DNA of 64,000 nt from Sphingomonas lycopersici (GCF_026130605.1 NZ_JANFAU010000001.1:1-64000); one strand, 5' to 3'. Numbered from the stretch's first letter, positions 16,795 through 26,600 are shown. Notes: a model not told the origin generated them from the letters alone. Numbers and translations are program-made.

Positions 16795-17952
16795 ATGGCA
16801 TTGTTCCAATATTTCCCGAACTATATCTGGAACCTCAGCCTCGCCATCGCACTGGAGAGCGGTGCGCAGATCGGCGAGATCATCGATATGTGTAAGCCGA
16901 TCAGGGATGCCGCAAACAACGGCACCGACGCCGGCACCGCCGAATTCCTCGCCGAATGGGTGAAGATGGCGGACAAATTGATCGCGCTCGCCGGCGAGGA
17001 CGAGGCGCGCGGCCGCGCCTTTTCCGCCGGCGCCAAGCTGCAACGCGCCGCGCTCTATCTGTTCACCGCGGAGCGGATGCAGGGCCACGGCCATCCCGGC
17101 CGGGTCGAAACCTTCGCCAAGGCGCAGGACAGTTTCCGCCGCGCGATGGCATTGGGCCGGGAAAATTGCGAGCGGGTCGAAATCCCGATCGACGGCGGCA
17201 CGATGCCAGCGCTTTATATCCGCGCGCCGGGCGACGGCCCCAAGCCGGTCGTCGTCTATTGTAACGGCCTCGATAGCTGCAAGGAGCTGCTCTATTGGTC
17301 GCGGCTGCCCGAGGCACTGGCGCGGCGCGGCATCTCCACGCTATGCGTCGACCAGCCCGGCACCGGCGAAACGCTGCGCCTGCAGCATATCCCGGCGACA
17401 CCGCATAGCGAGCTTTGGGCGTCGAAAGCGGTCGACTGGCTGGAAACACGCACCGATGCCGATGCGACGCGGATCGGCATGACCGGCATTTCGCTCGGCG
17501 GGCATTATGCCCCGCGTGCCGTCGCCTTCGAGCCGCGTTTCGCGAGCGGCGCGGTATGGGGCGCCAATCACAATTGGGCCGAGGTGCAGCAGAAGCGCCT
17601 GCGGCGCGAGGGCGAAAATCCGGTGCCGCATTATTGGGCGCATGTGATGTGGGTGTTCGGCGCCGCGACGATGGACGATTTCCACGCCAGGACCGCCGAC
17701 ATGACGCTCAATGGGGTGATGGAGCGGATCAAGGTGCCGTTCCTCGTCACCCACGGCGCCGAGGACCGGCAGATCGCGCTCGATTACGCGCATCAGAGCT
17801 ATGACCAGTTGACCGCCAGCCCGCGCCGCGAACTCAAGATCTTCACGGCTCGCGAAGGCGGCGTCGAGCATGTCGGCGCCGACAATATGAGCTTCGGCCG
17901 CGATTATATCGCCGACTGGTTCGCCGATACGCTGGGCGGCCATACCGCTTGA
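16795..17952 (+). CDS. Alpha/beta hydrolase, likely C-C bond hydrolase
   Basis: 385 residues with an N-terminal helical region of about 130 residues and a C-terminal alpha/beta-hydrolase domain. The nucleophile is S233 in GISLGGHYAPR; D324 (HGAEDRQI) and H360 (VEHVGADN) complete the triad. The long helical N-terminus resembles the 2,6-dihydroxypseudooxynicotine hydrolase group, which breaks a C-C bond. Located directly after an extradiol dioxygenase, it probably hydrolyses the ring-fission product; an esterase role is the alternative. Start four bases after the previous stop. Confidence 0.85.
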   Translation: MALFQYFPNYIWNLSLAIALESGAQIGEIIDMCKPIRDAANNGTDAGTAEFLAEWVKMADKLIALAGEDEARGRAFSAGAKLQRAALYLFTAERMQGHGHPGRVETFAKAQDSFRRAMALGRENCERVEIPIDGGTMPALYIRAPGDGPKPVVVYCNGLDSCKELLYWSRLPEALARRGISTLCVDQPGTGETLRLQHIPATPHSELWASKAVDWLETRTDADATRIGMTGISLGGHYAPRAVAFEPRFASGAVWGANHNWAEVQQKRLRREGENPVPHYWAHVMWVFGAATMDDFHARTADMTLNGVMERIKVPFLVTHGAEDRQIALDYAHQSYDQLTASPRRELKIFTAREGGVEHVGADNMSFGRDYIADWFADTLGGHTA

Positions 17953-17963
17953 GGAGAGACGCC

Positions 17964-18743
17964 ATGACCCGCCGCTTTGTCGATCTGTCGATCACGCTCG
18001 AGAACGATGTCATCACCGATCCGCCGTTCATGCGGCCCAAGATCACCTATCAGACGCACCGCGAGACGGTCGAGGAGTTGCAGCATTTCTTCCCCGGCGT
18101 GACCGCCGAGCAGACCCCCGACGGGGCCGGCTTCGCCGCGGCCGAATGGGTGACGCTGACCACCCACAACGGCACGCATCTCGATGCGCCCTATCATTAT
18201 CACCCGACGATGAACGGCGGCGAGCGCGCCTGGACGATCGACGAGATCCCGCTCGACTGGTGCTTTCGGCCCGGCGTGAAACTCGATTTCCGCCACTTCC
18301 CGAACGGTTATGTCGTGACCGCCGCGGATGTCGCGGCCGAATTGGCGCGCATCGGCCATGATCTCCAACCGCTCGATATCGTGCTGGTCAACACCGCGGC
18401 GGGCGCCGCGCTCGGTGACCCGCGCTTCGTCGATATCGGCTGCGGCATGGGGCGCGAGGCGACGCTCTATCTCACCGCGCGCGGCGTCAGGGTGACGGGA
18501 ACCGACGCGTGGAGCTGGGACGCCCCGTTCAGCTACACCGCCGAAAAAGTGCGCGAGACCGGCGATAGCTCGCTTATCTGGGAAGGGCATAAGGCGGGCC
18601 GCGAAACGGGCTATTGCCACCTCGAAAAGCTGCACAATCTCGAAGCGCTGCCGGCGCATGGCTTCACCGTGTCGTGCTTCCCGCACAAGATCAGGGGCGC
18701 CTCGGCCGGCTGGACGCGTGCCGTCGCGATCTTCGAGGATTGA
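17964..18743 (+). CDS. Metal-dependent cyclase/kynurenine formamidase-like hydrolase
   Basis: 259 residues, start supported by GAGGAGAG. The metal-binding motif of the cyclase family is present as HNGTHLDAPYHY (about residues 67-78), with a second conserved segment (TGTDAWSWD) in the C-terminal half. Kynurenine formamidase and related enzymes hydrolyse N-formyl amides; other members hydrolyse isatin or act on cyclic substrates. Together with the amidohydrolase it suggests that a C-N or lactone bond occurs in the pathway. Positioned 11 bases after the alpha/beta hydrolase and 4 before the Rieske oxygenase. Confidence 0.87.
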   Translation: MTRRFVDLSITLENDVITDPPFMRPKITYQTHRETVEELQHFFPGVTAEQTPDGAGFAAAEWVTLTTHNGTHLDAPYHYHPTMNGGERAWTIDEIPLDWCFRPGVKLDFRHFPNGYVVTAADVAAELARIGHDLQPLDIVLVNTAAGAALGDPRFVDIGCGMGREATLYLTARGVRVTGTDAWSWDAPFSYTAEKVRETGDSSLIWEGHKAGRETGYCHLEKLHNLEALPAHGFTVSCFPHKIRGASAGWTRAVAIFED

Positions 18744-18747
18744 GCCG

Positions 18748-19779
18748 ATGGCCGCGTTCCTCCGCAACTGCTGGTATATGGCCGCGTGGAGCGACGAGGT
18801 CGGGGACGCGCTTTTCCGTCGCCGGATCATCGGCGAACCGATCCTGCTCTATCGCAAGACCGACGGCGAGGTGGCCGCGCTCACCGACCGGTGCAGCCAC
18901 CGCTTCGCCCCGCTCAGCATGGGAGAATTGCAGGGAGATTGCGTCCGCTGCCCGTATCACGGCCTCGTTTTCGACAACGCGGGTACATGCATCGCCAGCC
19001 CGTTTTCCGAAAGCCCGCCGAAGGGCGCCGCAATCCGTGCGTGGCCGGTCGAGGAACGCCACGGTGCGGTCTGGCTGTGGGCCGGCGAGGCCAGCGCCGC
19101 CGATCCGTCGCAGATTCCCGATTTCTCCGCACTGGCCCGTCCGTGCGGGCCGCCGCTCGCCGGGATGATGCCGATGAACGCCGGCTATGAATTCGGCACC
19201 GACAATCTGATGGACCTGAGCCATATCGAATTCGTCCACAAGGGCAGTTTCGCCGGCGCAGGCGTGATCTTCGCCGGCCGGCACAGGGTTCGGCAGGATG
19301 GCGAAACGCTTCATTCCGACTGGTGGATGCCCGATGTCGCCGCACCGGCGCATACGCTGGGCGTCTATCCGCCGGAGATGCGCTGCGACCACTGGCTCGA
19401 CATGCGCTGGAACGCTCCGGCCGCGATGCTGCTGGAGGTCGGCGCAACCCCGACCGGCGCGCCGCGCGACCAGGGCTGTATCGTGTGGCAGGCGCATATC
19501 CTGACCCCCGAGAACGAGACGACCACGCATTATTTCTGGGCAACGACGCGCGCGGCCGATCATGTCGATCCGCAGGGTGACGCCTTCCTGCGTGGGCTGA
19601 TGCAACAGGCGTTCGAGGGCGAGGACAAGCCGATCATCGAGGCCGCCTTCGCCAATCTCGACGGCGGCGACTTCTGGTCGCAGCGCCCGGTGGCGCTCGG
19701 CATCGACGCCGGCGGCACGCGCGCGCGCCGGATGATCGAGGCGATGCTGCGCCGCGAGCGTCAGCCGCAACCGGCATGA
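18748..19779 (+). CDS. Rieske non-heme iron oxygenase, VanA-like
   Basis: 343 residues. The Rieske 2Fe-2S ligands are C49 and H51 (CSH) and C68 and H71 (CPYH). The mononuclear iron site is in DNLMDLSHIEFVH with H159 and H164. The single-subunit length and the start MAAFLRNCWYMAAWSDEV are typical of the vanillate O-demethylase oxygenase branch, which removes methyl groups from methoxylated aromatics or monooxygenates a ring. No ferredoxin or reductase gene is in the operon, so electrons must come from elsewhere. Its stop overlaps the SDR start (ATGA). Confidence 0.92.
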   Translation: MAAFLRNCWYMAAWSDEVGDALFRRRIIGEPILLYRKTDGEVAALTDRCSHRFAPLSMGELQGDCVRCPYHGLVFDNAGTCIASPFSESPPKGAAIRAWPVEERHGAVWLWAGEASAADPSQIPDFSALARPCGPPLAGMMPMNAGYEFGTDNLMDLSHIEFVHKGSFAGAGVIFAGRHRVRQDGETLHSDWWMPDVAAPAHTLGVYPPEMRCDHWLDMRWNAPAAMLLEVGATPTGAPRDQGCIVWQAHILTPENETTTHYFWATTRAADHVDPQGDAFLRGLMQQAFEGEDKPIIEAAFANLDGGDFWSQRPVALGIDAGGTRARRMIEAMLRRERQPQPA

Positions 19780-20552
19780 CCCCTGCCCTGTTCTCGCTCG
19801 CCGGCAAGACAGCGATCGTCACCGGCGCGACCGGTGGGATCGGTCTCGCGATCGCCGAAACGCTCGCCGCCGCAGGCGTCGCGGTGCTCGTGTCGAGCGA
19901 GGACGGTGGCGACACCGAGGCGACCGCAGCAAGGCTTGCCGGTGCCGGGCACCGCGCGAACGGCGTCGCCGGCGACATCACCGCGCCGGCCACGCGCGAA
20001 GCACTGGTCGCGGGCGCGCTGGCCCTCGGCGACGGGCTCGACATCCTGATCTGCAACGCCGGCATTGCCGGGACGCCGGGGCCGATCGCGTGCATGGATG
20101 TGGATGATTATGCGCGCGTGATCGACGTGAACCTCACCGCGACGGTCGAGCTTGCCCGGCTTGCGCTGCCGCACATCGCGAAGCGCACCGGCGGGTCGGT
20201 CGTGCTGATGGCGAGCATCGCCGGTCTGCGCGGCAATGGCGCGATCGGGGCTTATGCACTCGCCAAGGCTGCCGTGATTCAGCTCGCGCGCAATCTCGCG
20301 GTCGAATGGGGGCCGAAAGGCGTGCGGGTGAACGCAATTTCTCCCGGCCTGATCGACACGCCGCTCTCCGCACCGCTGCTCGCCGACCCCGCCTTCATGA
20401 CGCGTCGCATGGCGATGACTCCGCTACGCCGGCCGGGAACTGCGGCTGAGGTGGCGGGCGCGGCGCTGTTCCTCGCCTCGCCTGCGGCCGGATTCGTCAC
20501 CGGGCATAATCTGGTCGTCGACGGCGGCACGACGATCACCGATGGCAGCTAG
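19776..20552 (+). CDS. Short-chain dehydrogenase/reductase
   Basis: 258 residues with the classical SDR layout: cofactor loop VTGATGGIGLAIAE near the N-terminus, NAG motif (ICNAGIAG), catalytic serine in LMASIAG, and the Y-x3-K pair in GAYALAK. The C-terminus ends GHNLVVDGGTTITDG, as in FabG-type SDRs. It probably oxidises or reduces an alcohol or ketone intermediate of the pathway with NAD(P). The ATG overlaps the Rieske stop by four bases. Confidence 0.93.
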   Translation: MTPALFSLAGKTAIVTGATGGIGLAIAETLAAAGVAVLVSSEDGGDTEATAARLAGAGHRANGVAGDITAPATREALVAGALALGDGLDILICNAGIAGTPGPIACMDVDDYARVIDVNLTATVELARLALPHIAKRTGGSVVLMASIAGLRGNGAIGAYALAKAAVIQLARNLAVEWGPKGVRVNAISPGLIDTPLSAPLLADPAFMTRRMAMTPLRRPGTAAEVAGAALFLASPAAGFVTGHNLVVDGGTTITDGS

Positions 20553-20561
20553 GGGCCGGAT

Positions 20562-21497
20562 ATGCGGGTGATCGTCACCGGAGCCGATGGGTTCGTCGGG
20601 CAGGTATTGACCGCGCGGCTGCACGCCGCGGGTCATGACATTGTCGCGATCGACCGATCCGCATCGTCGCAGCCCGGCATCACGGCGATTGCCGGCGATA
20701 TCACCGATGCGGGCATCGTGCGCCAGGCCTTCGCGCAGGGCGCCGATGCCGTCGTGCATCTGGCAACCGTACCGGGCGGTGCGGCGGAAGGCGATCCGGT
20801 CACCGCGCGCCGCACCAATATCGAGGCGAGCATGGCACTTGGCGAGGCCGCGATCGCAACCGGCAAATGCCCTCGCTTCATCTTTGCCAGCAGCATCGCG
20901 GTCTTCGGCGCACCGCTCCCCGCGGCCGGGGTCGACGACCTGACGCCGCTCGCCCCGACGATGCTCTACGGCGCGCACAAGGCAATGATCGAGCAATGGA
21001 TCGCCACGCTCTCGCGACGCGGCGAGGTGGACGGCCTTTCGCTGCGCCTTCCCGGCATCGTCGCCCGTCCCCCCAGCCCATCGGGCATGGTCTCCGCATT
21101 CATGAGCAATGTGTTCCATGCGCTTCGCGATGGGCGCCCGTTCGTCAGCCCGGTATCAGAAGGCGCGACGATGTGGCTGATATCGCGCGCGGCCGTTGTC
21201 GATGCCCTTGTTCATGCCTTGAGGCTCGACGCCACGCTGCCCGCCGATCGCGCCGTGACCTTACCCGCGCTGCGCGTCACGATGACCGAATTGGTCGGCG
21301 CGATCGCCGCCGCCTGCGACAGCGATAAGGCGCTGGTCAGCTATCGGCCCGACCCCGCGATCGAGGCCGGGTTCGGCAATCAGCCCTTGTTGCGGACACC
21401 GCGCGCCGAAGCGCTTGGTTTTCGCCACGACGGCACGCTCGCGCGGCTCGTCGACGCCGCACTCTCCACGATCAGCGCTCAAGGAACCACCGCATGA
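20562..21497 (+). CDS. NAD-dependent epimerase/dehydratase family protein
   Basis: 311 residues of the extended SDR type: VIVTGADGFVGQVL at the N-terminus, acidic residue after beta-2 (AIDRS), FASSIAVFG, and the catalytic YGAHK near residue 140. Members similar to this occur in aromatic catabolic clusters as side-chain oxidoreductases rather than sugar epimerases. It lies nine bases after the SDR gene and overlaps the next start by four bases. The exact reaction is not predictable. Confidence 0.88.
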   Translation: MRVIVTGADGFVGQVLTARLHAAGHDIVAIDRSASSQPGITAIAGDITDAGIVRQAFAQGADAVVHLATVPGGAAEGDPVTARRTNIEASMALGEAAIATGKCPRFIFASSIAVFGAPLPAAGVDDLTPLAPTMLYGAHKAMIEQWIATLSRRGEVDGLSLRLPGIVARPPSPSGMVSAFMSNVFHALRDGRPFVSPVSEGATMWLISRAAVVDALVHALRLDATLPADRAVTLPALRVTMTELVGAIAAACDSDKALVSYRPDPAIEAGFGNQPLLRTPRAEALGFRHDGTLARLVDAALSTISAQGTTA

Positions 21498-22474
21498 AAC
21501 TCGCTACCCTCGCCGCCGGTGGACCGGACGGCACGCTCGCCGTCGTCTCCGCCGATGGCGCGCGCTATCTCGCCGCACGGGAGATCGCGCCCACCTTGCA
21601 GGCCGCGCTAGAGCAATGGCCCAGCATGGCGCCCCGCCTCGCCGTGCTCGCCAATCGACTGGCACGGGGCGAGGGCCTGCCGACCGCCGGCGTGCGTTTC
21701 GCCGCGCCGCTGCCGCGGGCGTGGCAATGGCTCGACGGCTCCGCATTCGAAAGCCACGGCGCGCTGATGCAGCGAGCGTTCAATCTGCCGCCGATCGAAA
21801 CCGATCAGCCGCTGATGTATCAGGGGCTGTCGCATCAGTTTCTCGGGCCTCGCGACGACGTTCCCCTTCCATCCGAGGCGGACGGGATCGATTTCGAAGG
21901 TGAATTCGGCGTCATCACCGATGCGGTGCCGATGGGCGTGGATGCGGCGAGAGCGCTCCACCACATCAGGCTGATCGTCCAGATCAACGATTGGTCGCTG
22001 CGCGCGATCGCGCCGGTCGAGATGAAGACAGGGTTCGGCTGGATCCAGGCCAAGCCGGCGTGCAGCATCGCCCCCTTCGCGGTCACCCCCGACGAATTGG
22101 GCGACGCGTGGCATGATGGCCGGGTCTGCCTCGACCTGGCGGTCGACTGGAACGGCCAAAGGTTCGGCAATGCGAACGGCGCTCCAATGGGATTCGGCTT
22201 TCACGAGCTGATCGCTCATGCCGCGCGCACCCGCGCGCTACCCGCCGGAACGATCATCGGCTCGGGCACCGTGTCCAACGCCGATTTCCGCGACGTCGGC
22301 TCCTCGTGCATCGCCGAGCGCCGCGGCATCGAGATCATCGACCGCGGCGCCCCCGAAACCTCATTCATGCGCTTCGGCGACCGGGTGCGGATGGAAGCAC
22401 GCGCAGCGGACGGAGGATTGCTGTTTGGCGTTATCGAACAAGAGGTTGTCCCGGCGGAGAAGGATCATGGCTGA
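21494..22474 (+). CDS. Fumarylacetoacetate hydrolase family enzyme
   Basis: 326 residues. The metal ligands of the FAH fold are visible as E135 and E137 (DFEGEFGVIT) and D166 (QINDWS), followed by GSGTVSN and the conserved C-terminal strand. Members hydrolyse C-C bonds in ring-cleavage products (fumarylacetoacetate, fumarylpyruvate) or isomerise/decarboxylate 2-oxo-dienoates. It therefore probably works late in the pathway. The roughly 60-residue N-terminal domain fits the long FAH branch. Start overlaps the previous stop, and it overlaps the cupin gene by eight bases. Confidence 0.9.
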   Translation: MKLATLAAGGPDGTLAVVSADGARYLAAREIAPTLQAALEQWPSMAPRLAVLANRLARGEGLPTAGVRFAAPLPRAWQWLDGSAFESHGALMQRAFNLPPIETDQPLMYQGLSHQFLGPRDDVPLPSEADGIDFEGEFGVITDAVPMGVDAARALHHIRLIVQINDWSLRAIAPVEMKTGFGWIQAKPACSIAPFAVTPDELGDAWHDGRVCLDLAVDWNGQRFGNANGAPMGFGFHELIAHAARTRALPAGTIIGSGTVSNADFRDVGSSCIAERRGIEIIDRGAPETSFMRFGDRVRMEARAADGGLLFGVIEQEVVPAEKDHG

Positions 22475-22958
22475 TCTGTTGCCGGTCCGCCGCGTGGTCA
22501 CCGGGCATGACGGCGCCGGCCGCGCCGTGCTCCGCGCCGATCAGCACTTTTCAACCGTGCCCATTCCGGGTGGCGACGCTGCATTTGCGCTCATCTGGAC
22601 CACCGCGACAGTGCCCGCCGACAATAATGACGAGACGGACGGCCGCGCGCGCGACGCCGGCCTCACCATCGACCGCGGATCGGTGATCCGCATCGTCGAC
22701 ATGCTCCCTGGCGGGGTTTCCCCGATGCACCGTACCAGCAGCATCGACTACGGGATCGTGCTTGCCGGCCAGGTCGAGCTGGAGGTCGATGACGGCGCAA
22801 AGACGCTGCTCGGCCCGGGCGATATCGTGGTCCAACGCGGCACGATGCATCGCTGGCGCAACCCGAGCGCAACCGAGACGAGCCGCATCGCCTTCGTCCT
22901 GATCGAGGCACAAGCCTATCGCCATCTGGATCGCGAACTGGCCGAGCTCAGGCCCTAA
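22467..22958 (+). CDS. Small cupin protein, last gene of the catabolic operon
   Basis: 163 residues with one cupin barrel: MHRTSSIDYGIVLAGQVEL (motif 1, with one histidine and the conserved glycine) and GDIVVQRGTMHRWRNPS (motif 2). Only part of the usual metal-ligand set (two His, Glu, His) is evident, since the first motif has R-T-S where HxH is common, so catalysis is uncertain. It is too short for the two-cupin gentisate dioxygenase. It may be an isomerase, a ligand-binding protein or an unusual dioxygenase. The start overlaps the FAH gene. Confidence 0.8.
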   Translation: MADLLPVRRVVTGHDGAGRAVLRADQHFSTVPIPGGDAAFALIWTTATVPADNNDETDGRARDAGLTIDRGSVIRIVDMLPGGVSPMHRTSSIDYGIVLAGQVELEVDDGAKTLLGPGDIVVQRGTMHRWRNPSATETSRIAFVLIEAQAYRHLDRELAELRP

Positions 22959-22969
22959 GACGTCAATGG

Positions 22970-23001
22970 GGGCGCCTGGGCCGCATCCCGGCCCCGCGCC
23001 C
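22970..23001 (+). terminator. GC-rich hairpin after the catabolic operon
   Basis: Arms 22970-22983 and 22989-23001 pair over about 12 bases with a small bulge and a 5-base loop, starting 12 bases after the cupin stop. A T-run is lacking, but the position fits transcription termination of the 11-gene operon. Confidence 0.45.
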
Positions 23002-23260
23002 GATCGCATCAATATCGGGCGGCCTCCCGCGATTAAAGTGCAGACCCACATAATTTCCGGCGATCGGGGTCTGCACCGCGGCGGATTGCGCGATGTAATC
23101 GAGCTCGGCGGCCTGCATGCGATACTCGAACCGACCTTCGGCAGGAAACGGTGCATCAGCTTGGCGAGATACCAAAAGTATGCATCATAATTATTTGAAA
23201 TTACTATGCTTTTTCGTAACCGAACGGCTGAGGCCGCCTGCCGGAGGATGGGTTGAGTGG

Positions 23261-23297
23261 GTAAGAGACGTCCATAAGGACGTCGATATGGACGTCC
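23261..23297 (+). mobile_element. Possible left end of an IS66-type element
   Basis: The sequence starts GTAAG, as IS66-type terminal repeats commonly do, and carries three linked GGACGTC-type units: GACGTCC (23267), GGACGTC (23278) and GGACGTCC (23290). The first two form a perfect 7-bp hairpin with an ATAA loop. It immediately precedes the transposase accessory gene fragment. No matching right end was found. Confidence 0.4.
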
Positions 23298-23319
23298 TGA
23301 GCGAGAGCGAGGGCCGTCG

Positions 23320-23643
23320 GTGGAGATATTGGGCCGGGAACGGCGGCGTCATTGGTCGGACGCGGAGAAGCTGGAGATCCTCGCCGCGGTGGGGCTGAAC
23401 GGCGAGACATTGGCGCGCGTTGCGCGGCGCTACGATGTATCGCGAAGTCAGATCTATAATTGGCGCGGTCAGTTCAAAAAGCGAGGATTGCTGCCGGTGC
23501 CGGTCGGGCCGACCTTTGTGCCGGTCGACATCGGCGCTCCCATGCTGAACGCAGAGCCCGCGCGCGGGGAGCCTCCCCGACGCGGGGGCCAAAGCGCTGA
23601 CGAAATTTGCAGGACCGATCCGGCACGAGATTGTGTCCGATAA
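23320..23643 (+). pseudogene. IS66-family TnpA-like gene, truncated
   Basis: The first 70 residues read as the helix-turn-helix accessory protein of IS66 elements: GRERRRHWSDAEKLEILAAV, ARRYDVSRSQIYNWRGQFK, then GPTFVPVDIG. Beyond about residue 72 the frame loses resemblance and ends at codon 107; TnpB and the main transposase TnpC are absent. The adhesin gene follows in the opposite direction after 30 bases, so the element was truncated, perhaps by rearrangement at the adhesin 3' end. Confidence 0.65.
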
Positions 23644-23673
23644 CGCACCACCAGACTGAGCGATGACGCTGGT

Positions 23674-26600
23674 TCAAAACCGCATCCGGAACCCCGCATT
23701 GCCGCGAAGGCTGTTGCTGTTGCCAAAATTGTTGATCGCGGTGCTGGCGGAGACTTCCGAGAAGATCGTGAACCGACCGTTCGCCCAGTCATAGCTCCCG
23801 CCAAGCCCGAGCTCACCCGACAGCCGGTCATCGCGACGCGCGACCGGTGTGCCGGAAACATCGACGATGCTGCCGTCGAGCCATTCATAGCCAAGGTTTG
23901 CAATGGCATAGAGATGGCTCTGCCTTGTCCCGCCCTCGCCGTCCCAGGTCTTCTGATGATCAAGCGAGATCCCCCAGCGGCTTCTCAGACTATCGGCGCG
24001 GCGGGATGAATTCACCGCGCCATTGGGGTCGGTAAAGCGATCGAACCGGACGCCGGAATAGGCCATCTGGATCTGCGGCGTAAGGCTGAGGCCACCGCCC
24101 AGCGGCGCGCGTTTGCCGGCCTCGACGCTGAAAGCAAGGCCCGATCCGTGGTTGTTCTCGACAAGCTTGCCGAGAACGTCCGAGCGCAGATCGCTGCGAT
24201 ACCAGGTCAACTGCGCTTGCGTATCGAGGTAGAAACCGGTGCGGCTGTACCAGGTCAACGTCGAGCCCACGCCATAGCCCCGGATATGGATTGCGCCATT
24301 GCCGAAGCGCGAGCGCACGCTTGCATCCGCCTTGCCGTATCGGCCGTTGACGCCGGCGATCAACGTCCCCTCGGCCACGTCGAGCAAGGACTTGTCGAGC
24401 CCGACCTGGACCGACCAATCGTCGACACCGAGCGTGCTGCCGCTGGTCGAGAACTCTGCTTCCGGCCGGTAGCGCCCCGCTTCCATCCGGCCCCACATGC
24501 CGACACCGCCTTGGGTGAACCCCGACCATTGCCGGTTGCCTACCCGTTCCTGGAGCGTGCCGAGACGGTTCAGCGTCTGCAGCGTAGCGGCATAATTCTC
24601 GTAGAGCGGGACGCCGGGTTGGTAGAGCGGCGCCGGCGGCTCGCTCGGCGCGTCCAGCAGTGCCGAGCGGAGATACCAATCGCCATCGCCGGGGGTCGAG
24701 ACGCCGCCCTGGAACAGCCGATAGCCGAACGCGCCGGCGATCACCGCCGGGCGGCCATCGAAATTGTAATCGCCCTTGAGCGTGAACGTGCCGTTCGAGG
24801 CGCCGCCGGTCACGTCGATGACCTTGATGCCCTCGACGGTTTGCGCGCCCAGGCCGCCGCGGTTGGCAATGACGAGTTGCGTCGTGCCGGCGGTGCCGTT
24901 GGCGACCACCAACCGGTCGGTCTGCGACCCGTCGCCGCCCAGCGCGGTCTTGATCTCGAGTTGGCCGCCCGCGCCGGTATAACTGCCATTGACGGTCAGC
25001 GTCCCGAAACCGCCGTAGCCCGGCGCGACGGTGCCGATGTTGATGAGATCGCCGACCGAGCCGGTGCCTCCCAGCCGGCCGCCGCCATCGACCGTCACCG
25101 CGCCGCCGAGCTTTCCTGCAACCACCAGCGTGCCGGTGGCGATGGTTGTCGGCCCGGTGTAGCCACTGCTGTCGCCGGTGACGAGGAACGTTCCCGACCC
25201 GGTCTTGGCCAGCGCGCCTGCGCCCGAGATCAGCCCGCCATAGGTAAAGGTGGTCGCGCCGACGGTGGAAATCGTGCCCGCGCCCGCCATGACGAGATGG
25301 CGCGCGCTCGACATATCGGTGGTGACCGCCAGCGTGCCGCCGTCGAACGTGACATTGCCCGAAGCAGCCCCGAGATTGGCGTCACGCGCGATCTGCAGCG
25401 TGCCGCCGTTGATCGCGGTGCCGCCGGTGTAGCTGTTGGTGCCTGAAAGCAAGAGCGTGCCCCCGTCGGTCTTCACCAGTTGCGTATCGCCGGAAAGCGC
25501 CGCGCCGATCGTCGCGGTGAACCCGGCACCCGCGGCGCTCCCGTCGCCGACGCGGATGATCGATTGCGGCCCGGCCAGGGCGATCGTGTCGCCATCGATC
25601 GTGTAGTCGTTCGCCGCAAACTGCATACCCGTGGCGGTCACCTGACCAAGGGCGTTGTCGACCCTCACCTTGCCGCCCGTGCCGCCGAACACAGCGAACG
25701 CGCCATCCGCATAGGCCGCATTCACGGCGCCATTGGCGTCGGTCCAGTTATCGTTGCCGGTGCTGTGCTGCCAGACGCCATTGCCGCCATCAACGGCGTG
25801 GTTGTTCTTGGGGCCGGCCACGCCGTCCCAGAAGTTGAGTTTGAGCCCGGCCGCGTTCACCAGATTGACCTGGCCCGCGATCGAGGTCTGGACCGAGACA
25901 TTGCTGCCCGCCGGCAGCGCGCCAAGCGTCAGCCCGCTATCGGTCAGTGCCCCGCCATAGTTGAACACACGATAGACGCCCACATCGAACGCACCCCCGG
26001 CGGACACGCTGACGTTGATCGTGCCATCGAGCGTCAGATTGCCTGCGACATTGACGAGATCGTTGAGCGCCCCGCCGGGGGTATCGGCCGAGCCGAACTC
26101 ATAGGCGAGCGTCGCGCCCGCGCCGAGCGACAGATTGCCGCCGATCGTGAGCGTCTCCGCCCCGCCCGCGCCCGGGGTGAGGACCGCGCCGTTGGCGATG
26201 GTCACGCTGCCGCCGATCGTGCCGGTGCCGCCGAGACTGGCGCCCGCCATGACGGTGGTAAGCCCGGTCGCCGCGCCGAAGTCGCCGCTGACGAGCAATG
26301 TGCCGGCACCGACGGTCGTCGGCCCCGCGTAACTGCCGGTGCCCGACAGAATGAGCGTGCCCGCGCCGTTCTTCGCCAATCCGCCTGCCCCGGAGATCGC
26401 GCCGGACAAGGCGAGCGTCGTTCCCGCGTCGGTGACGAAGGTGCCGGCACCGGCGAGGTCGATCGCGCGCGCGGAAGCAAAGCTGGCGGTCGAGTTGAGC
26501 GTGCCGCCGTTGAGGCTCAGCCCGCCGGTGGCCGCGCCGAGATTGGCATCATCCGCGATACGGATCGTCCCGCCGTTAATCGCAGTACCGCCAGCATAGC

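Larger units (their letters stand above)
22959..23319. other. Intergenic region between operon and transposase remnant
   Basis: Besides the hairpin at its start, a 70-codon minus-strand frame (22963-23175) is open and reads RMQAAELDYIAQSAAVQTPI; it has no ribosome binding site and may be a gene fragment. Bases about 23175-23220 are markedly AT-rich compared with surroundings. The IS66-like end begins at 23261. Confidence 0.4.

Noticed and set aside
20562..21497. Epimerase-like gene as a sugar-nucleotide epimerase
   Set aside because: No sugar-biosynthesis neighbours are present, and extended SDRs of this type also occur in aromatic catabolic clusters.
22467..22958. Operon-terminal cupin as gentisate 1,2-dioxygenase
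   Set aside because: It is about half the length, has a single cupin domain and an incomplete histidine set.
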